A stretch of DNA of 64,000 nt from Ignelater luminosus (Eukaryota > Arthropoda > Insecta > Coleoptera > Elateridae). How positions within the stretch are numbered: position 1 is the stretch's first letter; each line of letters opens with the position of its first letter. The stretch is taken from positions 29,915 through 93,914 of the forward strand of contig VTPC01091228.1 of NCBI GenBank assembly GCA_011009095.1. Direction: 5' to 3'. The translations under genes were made by a program, and so were the position numbers. The notes under the pieces are model-generated. The model was given only the letters and a program-made list of their open reading frames with translations, made no database searches and was not told where the DNA came from. This document shows, in pieces, positions 21,400-33,975 of this stretch.

Positions 21400-23117
21400 T
21401 GTAATTTTCGAAATGACAATAAATTGAATTTTTGTTTTCTTAAAACAGTGTCTCTGTATGCATTTTTTAATTTACATATCATTTTAGATACGTTGTTAAA
21501 AACTAATTATGTACATACACGATTTGCTAAAGACCTTAAATGCAAAAGCCAGGACTGTAAGAAAACATCAATCTAAGACTACTTCGCTTCAAATTGTCTT
21601 AGAAAAATCTAAAGCAACTTGATGACTTTTTCATAGGAGCTCTTGTTAGTTTGTTCTTAACGTGCTACTTTTCCATTATACATTATGCTGATCCTAGATT
21701 CATTGTTATTGATTTATATCTCTCGTCTGTTTTTTGCTTTCTTCGAGGATTCTTATATCCGCGCTGTCCATACGTCTTGATATATCTGTTTCGCATATTG
21801 GTAAAGTAACACATTTTTTATTTTTGCACATGACGTTTTAAAAATTTTAAATATTCATTTCCATTAATCCTCGGAAAATAAAATTTTCAGCCTTGAATTC
21901 TTAAAAGCAAGAGTGATTGATGTCATTCAAGCCCCTTTTCATTTCTAAATGTAAATAGTTAACAAGTACGTAAAGGGAAGCAGGTGGAAATCATTTTGAC
22001 TTCTTTTATAATCAGAACGCCTTTGGGAAATTATGCAGAATAAATTAATTACGTATTATTTATGTATTTCTACTTGTCATTTTACCTATAGTATGAATTC
22101 TATGAATAATTTGTGTTTTGTAAGAATTTTAGGTTTTCTAAATAAAAGACGGTTTATGATTTTTTTTATCGTATCAAGCAATAACCAAGAACCTCTACAT
22201 TTTTTCTTGTGTATTTTTTTGGAAAATTTATGTCCGGGGAGGAATAACCTTGCGTGAAAATAAAGCACTAATTGAATCATTTAGGATTAAATTGCGTTTT
22301 AGATAACCTTGAATGATGTCACTTTTGTTTTATCTTTCCTTTTATGGAAATAAACGTAAAACGTGTGATAGGGAATAATGAGTACACGACATGGAAACGT
22401 CGACGTCTTTCTAGGGGAGAAAACTGACAAAAGATTACGCTTTCCTTTATGAGGGAATTAGGTGGTAGATACAACATAATATTGCTTCTAATGACTGACA
22501 CTCCGGAAAAGATTTAAAAGATTAATACTGACAGTGGAGGTTTCTTTATTATTTGTTCTGGTTTTATTATTATGTTTCTTGTTTTTTTCTCTGTTTCGTA
22601 TAGCACGAGTTATTAATATTTATCAAAGACTTGTAATGTTAACCATAAATACGTAATCTTAATTGTTGTTGTTATGTAGAAAACTAATACTACAACAATT
22701 CTAATTTATCAAAACGTTTTTGATTCTTTTTTTGTTCTGAAATCTTCCCAGTATTGAAGAAAACTTTCAAAACAAATCCCCTTAGAGATATTGATATTAA
22801 TTTCCAAGGAGAATTTTAGTAGGTAACTTAGCAACTGTATTTTTGATTCTTTCGTGTATCCTTTTTGGTTCGCTTTCCTACATCCATTTGTCGTAAAAGC
22901 GAAGCTCCTTACTACCTATTCCAATTGTTATTTCTCATTTGTTGATATCACAATGAAGACGCTTGTTCTATTGTTTTAATTTTAACGTAGTTGTTTCCAT
23001 TTAAACGCAATTTCAATTCAAACTACTGTGTAAGACTTTCTTTCATCCTTTTTATTTTTTCTTTCAATATGTTTCTTTATCTGTGTTAATTAGTATTAAA
23101 GCTAGTTTTTTCCTACT
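21400..23117. other. No recognisable gene
   Basis: AT-rich. Open frames at 21379-21576, 22033-22257 and on the minus strand near 22086-22501 are compositional. Nothing supported. Confidence 0.6.
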
Positions 23118-23950
23118 ATACAGGGTGTTCCAACTGTCTGTAATTGGAGGCCTTTTTTGTAGGCGATATTTCAAAGTGTCGGATGAAAGAGAGATATTTT
23201 GCAAAAGACCACGACCACGGCTAACTACAGTGATTCAAAGGTGGTGGGAATTCGATTTTCTAATATACCTTATAAAAATTTAATCAAAAATCTCATCTCG
23301 ATAGGACGTTTTGTTCCGGAGATATGCTGGAAAAACACATTCTTCTCTAAATGAGAAGAATTGAACTGCACCTACACCAAGATGTGTTTGTTGCGATAGG
23401 TGAATGTTTGGTATTTTTCACCATTTCCATTATCGAGAAAAAACTTTTACAATTGAATTTGTGCCAAGTTACCGTGACCTCCAGAGGCGAAATCGTTAAA
23501 GACAAAATTTATTTTACTGCTTACGTAGACATCTTTCTAAGTAGAACGAAACTCCTTTGGTGCTATTTTGATATCTCTGAGAAATGCAATGGCGGTCGTC
23601 TATGGATCAGAATTTGATCAAGTGTGGATAAGCAGCTAGACTAGTGATCCCTAAAAGCAGCACCCCTATCCGCGGTCCCTTAATGCTGCGCAGTTGATCA
23701 CAGTTCTCTACGACGTGATTATGGACATTGAGATCATTTCTGAAACGCACAATGTAAGTATTTTGAATAGGTATGTTCAGCAGAGTTTTGATTTTGTAAT
23801 AGTGAAAATTCTTTTCTTTTTTAACTCCATATAACGAAAATATTCTGCTTTTAAATTTTAAATGATATTTACCGGTAGCGCAAAGCCTCTGAATTTCTAA
23901 AAAAAATATTTAAAAAAGCAATCATTCCATTGAAGCTATTTTAAGGTTAT
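23118..23950. repeat. CAGGGTGTTCC-type terminus and unassigned sequence
   Basis: At 23120 TATACAGGGTGTTCC starts sequence less AT-rich than its left neighbour. This motif is the end of several short elements in this window (57181, 61862), but no inverted partner was found nearby, so only a one-ended relic can be claimed. I see no protein similarity up to 23950. Confidence 0.35.
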
Positions 23951-23958
23951 CAATAAGT

Positions 23959-26025
23959 TTGTATTATGGAAAACATAAAATAAAGAAGTGTTTGAGTCCT
24001 ATAATAAAAAGAATGGTAAAGCGACCTGTATTTGGTGTACCAAAACAATTAACTTTAGACAGTCGTGTATTATCAATATACGAAGATGTTATGAAACATT
24101 GTTTATGGCTTCAGTTTAACTTAAAATCTGACAACTCAAATGTCTCCGAGCTTCAATTTCAACGATTTCTGATACACGAATCGTAAAAATGACCAGAGAC
24201 TATCATGACAAATGTCAAAATTTAAATAAGAGTATTAAGAGTAGAAAGCATAATCCCACATTCAATATAAAATTGCAAAATTTTAGGCAATCGGCAAAGA
24301 AACTTTTTGATGTAAGCTCCTGTAGGTGTAAAGACTTTTATTTGTGTAAATACACCAAAGTTTGTCGTGTACCAGAACAAGAACGCAACCTTCTCCAAGA
24401 CCAAAGGGATAAAAGGATGGTGGCAATAAAACCAAAATATATGAAAACTTCAAAAAAAAAATGATGCGCAGCGCCGAAAGACGGGAAAAAGAATTATTAA
24501 GGAAGGAAGAATGTATTTTAAAACAAGAAATTGAGGTTTTGATGGCTGATTCGCCATTTGAAGAAGATAACCTACAAGTTATCGGTAAAATCCTGAATTT
24601 GACAATTAACTATCTACCTCAGTTAAGAAGCGGAACTGAAAAAAAAAACGAGCTCAAAGATTTCATCTACCTACACTTGCCCTGGTACTTGAAAGAACAG
24701 GAATATCAGACAGAGCAGCAACTATTATTGCGAACGCCACTTTAGAAGACATGGGTTTTATCTTGATAATAATAAAAAGAAGGTAATTGGCAGAATGGCC
24801 TTAAAAAGACAAAGAAAGAATTTGAAGAAGCACGAAGACAAGAGTTAATTTTAGAAGGCTTGTATTTCGACGGCAGAAAAATTAACACCATTAGAACTGA
24901 AGCAAAGGGAAAAAAAGCACATCGAAAAATCATTAACGAAGAGCATGTGGTCGTATATATATCGGTCATATTTTATTAGCATCTTCCTCTGCTAATAATA
25001 TAGCCAATGAAATTTTGGCGTATTTTCAAAATAATTATACTGACATTTCAAATTTTCAGCTGATTGGGTGCGATGAAACTGCCGTAAATGCCGGACGTAA
25101 GTCTGGAGTCATCAAAATATTGAAAACAAAACTGAAAAAACTTTTACAGTGGATAATGTTTTACTACATGCAAATAAGCTTCCCTTCAGGCACTTATTTC
25201 AACAACTAGATGGGCAAACTACGGATCCTAAAGGATTCTCTGAGCCAATAGGATAACAACTTGAAAAATGTGAAAAAATGAAAATTATAAATTATAAAAA
25301 AATTGAATCGTAGCTGCCACAAGTCAATTTTAAGAATTTAAGTACGGACCAGAAGTACTTGTTCGAAATTTGTCAAGCAGTATCAAGCGAAATATTTCCC
25401 GAAGACTTAGCAGAAAGGAACCCAGGAAAAGTTGCTCACTCTTGTTGGTTAACAACAGCAAACATAATTTTGCGTTTATATGTGTCCTGTAAAGCTCCTC
25501 CTCTAAATTTACAGGTTCTTGCCGAATATGTTATTAAAATTTATAGGCATATGTGGTTCAACATTAAAGTAAAACCTTCTTGCAAAGATGGATCTATTCA
25601 TTTGTGGAAAGTGATTAAATGTTCCAGGTACCAATAAAAGTACAAAAACATCATTCATCCAGTCATTCAAAGGAATGGCTTTTTTGGCAATCATGAAAAT
25701 ATACTTTTGGCAATGACAACTGATTCCCGGCGACATATTAGAGAACTTGGGCTTAGGAGGATACTTACAGCTAGATCCAAACCTAATAAAAGTGTTAGGA
25801 CATTTGAAATTCCTCCCCTTAACTTTGAAGCCTCTGAGTATACAAACCGGAGAAACACCTAATTTTCCATATTTTTCTTGTCATACTCAGGCAGTAGAAA
25901 GCTGCGTCAAGATTGTCACGGAAGCCGCGTCAGTTGTGTCTGGATCTGAAGCTAGAAATGGCTTTATTTTGGGGAGGTTGAAGTCTTGCAGTGTTATGTC
26001 AAAGTCGACCACTATAAACCCGTAG
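23959..26025 (+). pseudogene. Relic of an uncharacterised repeated protein family (possible DDE transposon)
   Basis: About 690 codons readable through several frames. Blocks in order: RPVFGVPKQLTLDSRV, MTRDYHDKCQNLNKSI, CRCKDFYLCKYTKVCRVPEQ, LLQDQRDKRM, a charged coiled-coil-like stretch, DRTAIIANATLEDMGFI, LILEGLYFDGRKI, FQLIGCDETAVNAGRKSGVI, LDGQTTDPKGFSEPIG, TDQKYLFEICQAVSSEIFPE, SCWLTTANIILRLYVSCKAP, VIQRNGFFGNHENILLAM, HIRELGLRRI, FSCHTQAVESCVKIVTEAAS. I recognise this block order from multicopy, unnamed insect and cnidarian proteins. The GCDxTAVN and CHTQAVE blocks suggest a DDE-type enzyme, but the superfamily is not certain. Frameshifts occur near 24180, 24460, 24750, 25165, 25630 and 25860. 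No TIR pair was found. Confidence 0.6.
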
Positions 26026-26029
26026 GTTA

Positions 26030-26895
26030 AATAGCTAATATAAGAAAGGGCTGGAGGGAGGATGGAAGTCGATACGCAGCCACTTCCTCGTGGTGACTTC
26101 TAGTATTTGCTTAATATAAGCTAATATGAGTTAAGAGTTGCGTGTTTTACTTCTCGTTACTTAGTATTTAAATTGTAAAACTTCAAGTTCCGTGCGGCAC
26201 CGGAAAACAAATGAATTAACATAAAAGTTTTTTACTGGTAGCTTAGGCATCCAAAAAGAAAAACAAATTTTACTACTACACATCAAAACAAAAAATTTTT
26301 ATTTTCACTATATGGTTAAGTTCCATCCTATTATGTATTCCTTTCGACTTGAGCTACAAATTCACCGTAAACAGTAAAGCAAAATATCTTACCATTCATG
26401 AGACATGAATTAAAAGCCTCGAACAGTGTGAAAAAATCGTGTAACTCACATTACGAACTTTCAGCTCAATAAACCACCTAGTTTACCTAATCTAGCAAAA
26501 TAGACTACTTTGGTTAGATTTTCGTTAAGAAATTTTATTTCAGAACTTTCACACTTCATTTCGATTACCGTGTTATCTATATTTATAGAATTGTTCTTGA
26601 TTATCTTTAGTTTAATGAAGTTTAATAAAATTAACGTGTATCACATACTAATACTACTATCAAATCGAATTCTACATTAGATTCAATTATGAAAAATGCA
26701 GATTAACAGGACTGTCTAGTTAAACTCAGTTGTTTAGAAAGACTGCATTCTCTGCCAATACAAAAGCCAAACTTAAAAAAATGTAATTAGGTCAGTAATG
26801 GAGTAAGTAATTGGGTCATTCATATTCAACCTCTAAAATTAAAAAAGCACACAAAATTACAATGTGCTTCTTTATGGTTGAGATGTGATCCCAAT
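26030..26895. other. No recognisable gene
   Basis: AT-rich spacer. Nothing supported. Confidence 0.55.
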
Positions 26896-26899
26896 CAAG

Positions 26900-27294
26900 A
26901 GCATCAGCACTGACGCCAAGAAAGTGACAGCTCTTATCAAGAGTCCCGCACTGCAAAACGTGAAACACGTCATGACTTTCTTACCTACCTGCAATGACTT
27001 ACGACGGTTTATATTAAACTTCACTCAAGTCTCACGACCTATAAAATAATGTGGATGTGGAGAACCAAGCAAAAAGTTGCACTTGGTGTGTTAAAAGGTC
27101 TATTGATCACCGCGTCGGGGAAACCCAAAGTAGCTCGATGCGTTAGGAGTCTATTCCACGGAAGGAATCCTGACGAACGGTCGGTAGAGTTTGCTACTTG
27201 GCTACTTACAGCACCTACAGCAATACCAAGCGTAAAGCCATTGCCGTAGTTTATGCAGTCAACAAGCTTCTTAAGTACATTAAAAGCTTAAAAT
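26900..27294 (+). pseudogene. gypsy-type RT/RNase H relic
   Basis: A fragment of the pol of a Ty3/gypsy-like LTR retrotransposon. ISTDAKKVTALIKSPALQNV and LRRFILNFTQVSRPIK match the RT-to-RNase H connection (family pattern: TDP.KV.AI...P.P..V......FL....YYRRFI.NF..I.RPL). About 150 bases downstream, YSNTKRKAIAVVYAVNKLLK matches the RNase H block YSTTE.E.LAVV.AV.KFR.Y. Frames differ and stops intervene. The LTRs, protease and integrase are not visible. A continuation into integrase-like spacer at 27770-28010 is possible but weak. Confidence 0.7.
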
Positions 27295-27299
27295 TAACA

Positions 27300-30200
27300 G
27301 CCGCCACACCGCCACGTCGCAAGGGCTAGTTTGGTTAGGAGCGACGTAGTTAGCGGTCTTTGCACTACCGTCGCATTCGGGAAGTTACGAATTGATCCCT
27401 GGGTAGACTGTTTTCTCTAGAGTTTTACAGTGATTCTCCTTAGTGACCAAGGAAAATATTGGAACATTACCAGCGCTTTTTCCATATTGCACTTGCAGCC
27501 ATCGCAAATGCCTCAGCTCTCATCATATTTCGTTCAACACGTAGTTACATTTCAAAACACCCAATTTACTTTATGTTACGGTCAAACTTTTACAACTCTT
27601 AAACCGCAACATTGATTTGTTTGAATAACTAATGTCATTGAATTAAGCTAAGTGAAAGTCTTGCAGGTGACTCTGTCGTTGCAGACTTTATAACCTTCAT
27701 ATCGATTAGTCACAGCACATAATTATCCTTTTGCAAATACTATGTATTGATTTATCAGAAATCAAGTTAGAAGTTGGTACGGTAACCGTTGATTTTAGTA
27801 AGAAAACACTGGGTGACCTTAGGCAGCAACAATTGTCTTATGAAAAAGTTTCGAAAATCATATACTGCTGATTTTAAAACAGTTACAGTGTATAAAGATG
27901 TTTTGGTTTTCTGTGGAAACATCATGTCAAATGGTGCAAGTCCAAAGAAGCTCAGAATGTTGTTTGGGAGGTTGAAAAGAAGAAGATATACTGGAAGCGT
28001 ACCCTGATGCACCGATTGTAAGGCACTATTACGTTAACAAAACATTGAACAATTTGTTTGCTTCTATGCTCCAAACTGCATCTGGGAACAGATGCATAAC
28101 AATTATAGTTAGAAGATACTTATATTAAATAAATAGAACTGTTTGCGTTAAAGAAAGCCCCAGCATAAGAGTTTTTCATTGATATGGTTTTCTATGAAAA
28201 ACAGTAGTGACGATGAGGTGTAGTTCATCTTGTTGGTGTTGCTTGCACCCAATATGAAGTACATGCTAACCAAAAGGTTAACCTAGTTGAGTGGAGAAAT
28301 CATCATCTCAAATCACAATTGGCAATTATGTAGTGATTCTGAACTATTGATACGATACGACGATGGGAGAAAAATGATTCTGAATCATGTTTCCTGAAGA
28401 TATTCTATAAGTTAAGAACCACTTCTTGAGCTAGGAGTTTCTAATCTGATCTCCTGCCAAAGCTCCCCAAAAGCCTAGGAACGGGCTGATGTGTCAAAGT
28501 TGACTATCTAACTTGGAATCTTAAGAAAAATACAACCATCGTCTCAAAGAAAAAGGGGAGAAAACATCGGATTAAAATACGACTAGAGACACTAATAAGT
28601 ACATCTATCAGCCCCTACCGGGCTGTTGAATCCTACCGGGGCGATTATGTGGTCAAGTGTATCTGTTGTGTTGGGAATCTTCTGTTTGAGTCGTGTGTAG
28701 TAAGCCTAACTCTATGAAGACTATCCAGTTTTATTTTTATATCAAAGCAACAGCAAAATAAAATCTCCACATTAATAGCATAAGTATTTAATTTTCTGTC
28801 AAATAATATAATTGTATAAGAATGGAAGCAACAAGCTTTCATTACTGGAGTTAATAAATTTTATCAAGACTGACGGAACAAAAAGTTCATTAAATCACTC
28901 TTATTAATCTAAAAACTAATAACATCGTTGATTTTGAATCGTGGAAATTGTATAAGTTTTAATATCATAGCTTTTCAAACTAAATTAGGTGTCTGGGGAA
29001 TGTAACTTTTGTAAGAACGTTATTAAATTGGTAATCAGAACCGGCAAAGACGTTCTGAAATGAGTTATGAGGAATGTTAATAAACGTAGGAATTCAAAAA
29101 ATGAAATGTTATTGCCTGCAGGATACAAGCACGTGTTAAGTTGTCATTCAAATATTTTGTTATTTTTATATAAAAACTAATTGACGCTTCCTGGAAACAA
29201 GTTGCCTTGAACTCTTTTATTATGCTTAAAAAACCGGCAGTTTCGTACAAGTTATGTATGTGAAGACTTATAGCAAATTACATTTTTCCAGTTTCTGTTT
29301 TATTCCTTTATGTTTCAGAGAAAACGTGACTTTTTCAGTTACGGAATATTGAACCCATTTAATGTATGTAACCTTATTTACAGAAAGCTCATGTGAAAGT
29401 TGTGTATCTACAAAAACTTCTGATATCTTGCTTGCACGCAATGTGAAATTAGAATAATTTATTCCAATCCTAAATTTTAGAAAACGGAACGAAGTAGTAT
29501 AATCCTTAATTATTATTCAAATACAGTTTCTACAGTGGTATTACATATTTAAACTTTGAATTTATCCTGATCTTGAATTATTTATGTTATTGCTTTATTT
29601 AATTTGTAATAAAATTTAGTTAACGAACATTATCTCAAAAATTTGTATGCGAAATGTACAACTGAAGATTCTCAATTTGCATAACCTTCACGGATAATTC
29701 TCAATTTTTTTGAATTCTTTTTTTTAAGGAATAAAAATTCAATTTTTACGAGGTAATACTGAAGGGGTTTTAGTTTTCTTAAGTACATCATCAATTTATA
29801 GTTTATACAAGTGTAATAAACATTGAATAAAATATTCAATTTTAATTTATGGTATCAACATATAAGCAACACGAAAAAGATTATCATCAAGAACAAAATA
29901 TATGACGTTAATATCGAAAATTGTGTGCAGTTAGGAAATCCTTTTACTTTGAACCTAATTTTGTATAGTCTCTCTATCGTACCCCCTTAATTAGTTTGCA
30001 CATATAATGTTCTTAGCATGTACTACCCAATTTTAGATTTTTGCCGTCACATTTCCCTGAACATCACCGTACTCAGTATTCCATTGGGTGCAGTTGACTT
30101 TAAAGTAAGTTTGAGATTTGTTGTTAAAATAATTTGGGAAAATCTTTCTTTACTGCTATTTGTAGGAAACAGTTGGTATTATAAGTCACGCATGTTTTAA

Positions 30201-30842
30201 AACTATAATTCCACTGATCTAGTGAATAAGTGAGCTACAACACAATTTTCTGAAAATTAAGTCTTCTAATATTCGAGTAGATTGTGTTATGTTTTATGTC
30301 AGAAATTTTTCGTTTCTGTTAGTTTTTATTATTGTATTATTTTTGCTGCAAAACAGGGGTAAGTATAGAGTATAAATTTCTTTAAACCAGGAAAACAAAA
30401 TAAATATTAAGAAAACAAAGGTAACACTCAATTCTAGTGGGTGCCGAACAGAAAACGACTGGAATACGCCAAACAAGCCCTTATTGTATGTAAGCGTAGA
30501 CTGTTCTTTCTCGTCGGCGGCGTACCGGTCTACTTTATAGAAGTGGAGGGTTCATTCGATTTTTTGTTTGGTGATATTTCTAACCAGATATCCCGCACAA
30601 AGTTCTTCTTGGTTTATAGGACTTGGAAGCAAATCAATGCATCGTCGCATCGTCGGTAAGAAATGAAAAAATAATAAATTGTGATAAAGAAGTATGTTTG
30701 TAGTAACATTTAAAGAAATCTGAAGGCGTCTGTAGCAAGACGGTAACAAGAGAAAGCTGGGCCTAACCTGAATTCTTTTATTGAGAAACTTTAAACATCC
30801 CAATTAGAGAATTCCTGGACGCGTTTCCATTCGTTCTTCATA
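27300..30842. other. No recognisable gene
   Basis: Mostly AT-rich. A 72-codon frame at 27789-28007 and one at 30441-30659 resemble nothing I know. Around 28610-28645 a short direct repeat CCTACCGGG occurs twice. No feature is supported. Confidence 0.5.
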
Positions 30843-32136
30843 ACACATGGGCTGAAAAGTCCCAGGCCTAACAAAGAAAACACGGTTTTTTTTGTTCAAA
30901 ATTAGCTTTATTCATCAACGTAATTTCCATCAAGAACAACGCAATCATTCCAGCGCCGCTCTAACATTTCAATACCACTTTTGTAGAACGATTTATCTTT
31001 TGCCTCAAAATAGGACTCAGTTTCAGCGATAACCTGTTCATTCGAGCGAAATTTCTTACCGGCAAGCATTTTTCTTAGGTCTGCGAACAGCCAGTAGTCG
31101 CTGGGAGCCAAATCTGGCGAATACGGTGGATGTGGGAGCAATTCGAAGTTCAATTCATGTAGTTTTGCCATTGTTTTGATTGACTTGTGACACGGTGCGT
31201 TGTCTTGACGAAACAAAATTATTTTCTTTGCCATATGCGGTCGTTTCTTTGCAATTTCGGCCTTCAAACGCTCCAATAACGCTATATAATATTCACTGTT
31301 GATGGTATTTCCCTTCTCAAGATAGTCGATGAATATTACACTACGCACATCCCAAAATACCGAGGCCATAACCTTTCCAGCCGATTGTTGTGCTTTCGGT
31401 CGCTTTGGACGAGGTTCACCAGTTGCTGTCCACTCGGATGACGATCGTTTTGATTCCGGAGTGAAGTGATGGATTCATGTTTCATCCATTGTCACATATC
31501 GACGCAAAAATTCCGGTTTGTTACGTTTAAACATGGCCAAACACTGCTCAGAAACATCAACACGTTCTTGTTTTTGGTGAACAGTGAGCAAACGCGGCAC
31601 CCACTTTGAGCAGAGCTTTCTCATAGTCAAATGCTCATGCAATATAAAGCCAACACGTTCTTTTGATATCTTTACAATGTCAGTTAACTCACGCAACTTC
31701 ACTTTTCGATCATTCAAAACGATTTTGTGGATTTTTTTGATGTTTTCTGGTGTTACCGCCTCATTTGGACGTCCACTGCGTTCTGCATCATCGGTGTCTC
31801 TACGACCACGTTTGAAGTCAGCAAACCAACGTTTTATTGTTGTTTCTGATGGAGCGGAGTCCCCATAACACTTTTCAAGCCATTGCTTCGCTTGAACGGT
31901 ATTTTTTCCCATCAAGAAGCAGTGTAAAATTAAAACACGAAATTGTTTTTGATCCATTGTTTTGAAAATAACAAAAGTAGCGTCACTCTTAGCACAATAA
32001 CTCACAAAATAATGAATAGAATATCATGAAATTCTAACAGCTGTCTTTTGAAGGTTAGTACTAACTGAAAAAGCGGTGAATGCAATAGAACCAGCGCCAT
32101 CTATTTTTTAGGCCTGGGACTTTTCAGCCCATGTGT
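30843..32136 (-). mobile_element. mariner (DD34D), nearly intact
   Basis: A 1294-bp element flanked by TA (30841-30842 and 32137-32138). The TIRs ACACATGGGCTGAAAAGTCC, continuing CAGGCCTAA, are identical at both ends over about 29 bases. It encloses one transposase gene. It belongs to the same group as the copy starting at 63293, whose TIR and protein are similar. Confidence 0.94.
30908..31957 (-). pseudogene. mariner transposase, one nonsense codon
   Basis: From ATG at 31957 (MDQKQFRVLILHCFLMGKN) one frame runs 349 residues, normal mariner length. It is broken only by a TGA at 31475-31477, which replaces the Trp expected in the first catalytic block (VTMDET-W-IHHF). The HTH region, the linker WVPRLLT, the second Asp in RQDNAPCHK and the third in YSPDLAPSDYW are all present, with 34 residues between second and third Asp. 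It ends at GNYVDE. No frameshift is seen. The copy is therefore recently inactivated or subject to a single unrecoverable change. Confidence 0.93.
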
Positions 32137-32138
32137 TA

Positions 32139-33973
32139 GGCCTTCCACAAGTTGGAACTGAGTAAATAGAGAGTAGATAGGATGAATGTCTACTAGATAT
32201 TCATGAGTCTTAGCGAGTGACAACCTGAAATACTTCCGTTTTTCTGTAGTTTGCGCTAGGCAAATATTACCGTTGGCCGCTAGTAATATTTATCCCTAAA
32301 AGTAATAAAGAAATTGTCGGCAGACTAGCTCTGAATGGGAGATGGCGGGGTTAAAACTATTTTTATATAAAACGTTCTCATCAAATACAAAAGTAAAAAT
32401 ACTGTTATAAAATCAATTATCTTGATTTGGTCATATTTTGTTAAAGTAAATATTTAAACTTTAATAGGAAAACAGTCTCATGTGAATCCTAGAGAAACTA
32501 TTTAAAGCGAGATCTTCCTAGAGACAAACAATTTCCTCCAGCAGAAACTATGGCTTTTGATGACAAGAACCAGATGGATTAGATTGGAGCCTTCGAGTAT
32601 GCAAACTCTCAACCTTTCCAAACAAGCTAAATTACAATTGACATCTAAGAACTTGTCAGAAATAGAACAAGTGAACAAAAATATGCCACGTTAAAAATCA
32701 AATGTTGATTCATAATTATCTCCAGAAACTTCAGCTTGTTAAAATGCCTCCTGTGACGACAAACATGCAAGATAATTGGCGATAAAAATATTAGCTAGTG
32801 GAAAAAGAACTGGAAAATTTAATTGAAGCCAATGCAAAATGAAAAAAGAAATTAAGAAATGTGAGGGTAAAGTATTCGCTAGACTTGATGATGAATGCAA
32901 TTGAACGGAAGAGAGATCCAATCGAGAAAAAATCTACAAAGCTGAGAAAGATGGAATCCGCATAAAAAGATTTCTAGTAACCAATTCTCAGCCGGGTGTC
33001 CGCTCCCCGGCAAGACTGTCAAATCCCGCTTACTGGGTTAACACCAAAACAATTTCGTTACCGACTCATGCATCCCAATGTAAATAAAAACATCAGAGTG
33101 GCATTGCTACGTCTGCTTACGCGTCTTGACTAAGTAGAATAGGAAAGGGAAAGAGCAATGACCGGAACGCAACGCGTTTTGAGGTGCCTTTCAAAGCTAT
33201 AAAAGATCTCTTATATTCCCTATAATAAATATGAATAATCGAAATTGTTTAGCACAGTAATAGTAACACTAGCAATAATATTCTACGGAAACTTATTATG
33301 CCTAGCAAATAGTCTTCATAGACCCTTTCTCTGTGCAATTACTTTTCTCCATTCAACCATAACCTTGATAGCTGCACTTAGAACTGCCTCCTCAATTACG
33401 TTTAAAACCTCCTTAGCAGTTCTTGGCTCGTTACTTAGGGGTTAATGTCTGCCACAGATATTAGTGTGATTGCAGAAGAGCCTATACAACAATTACCTTG
33501 TCCTACTTTGGTAGTTAACCACAGTGGAACCGCTTGGATGGGATCTTTGTCACACCCTGACAGTTAACCACTTGGAACCGCCTTGATAGGTCTTGGGTTG
33601 TTGTTTTTGAAAAATCAACGCCTACTACAAACCTTAGTGTGATAGCCTGAGAACTTTTGTTATTTTTAAAAATTGCCATTATACTCTGTCGTGGATCGAA
33701 CATAGGCAGGCCGTTTATAATCCAGGACCTGGCTGTAGTCCTGCAGGAAAGTTCGAATAGAGAAACTCTTTATTAAAGAATGCTTTGACTTGGGTGGACA
33801 TCCGTCACTTGATACATTTTCTTGTTATACGTCATGAAAGATGGCGGCTGCTCAATCAAAAACTCTCCTTGATATTGGTTAAAACTAGCCAAATTCGCAT
33901 GGAAAGTTTTGACAGTATGTTGTAGTTTACTGTTTATAGGGTTTTACTAACAGCTTTTTAGGCATTTACTATT
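32139..33973. other. No recognisable gene; diverged direct duplication
   Basis: No family is recognised. Within it, AGTTAACCACAGTGGAACCG (about 33512) recurs as AGTTAACCACTTGGAACCG (about 33563). A longer similarity around TTAGTGTGAT joins about 33405-33480 and about 33575-33655. These look like an old local duplication. The Lys-rich readable stretch at about 32850-33050 resembles nothing I know. Confidence 0.4.
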
Positions 33974-33975
33974 TA

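Noticed and set aside
27789-28007. 72-codon frame downstream of the gypsy relic, possibly integrase spacer
   Set aside because: Resemblance limited to a few residues; no zinc finger or DDE motif could be read.
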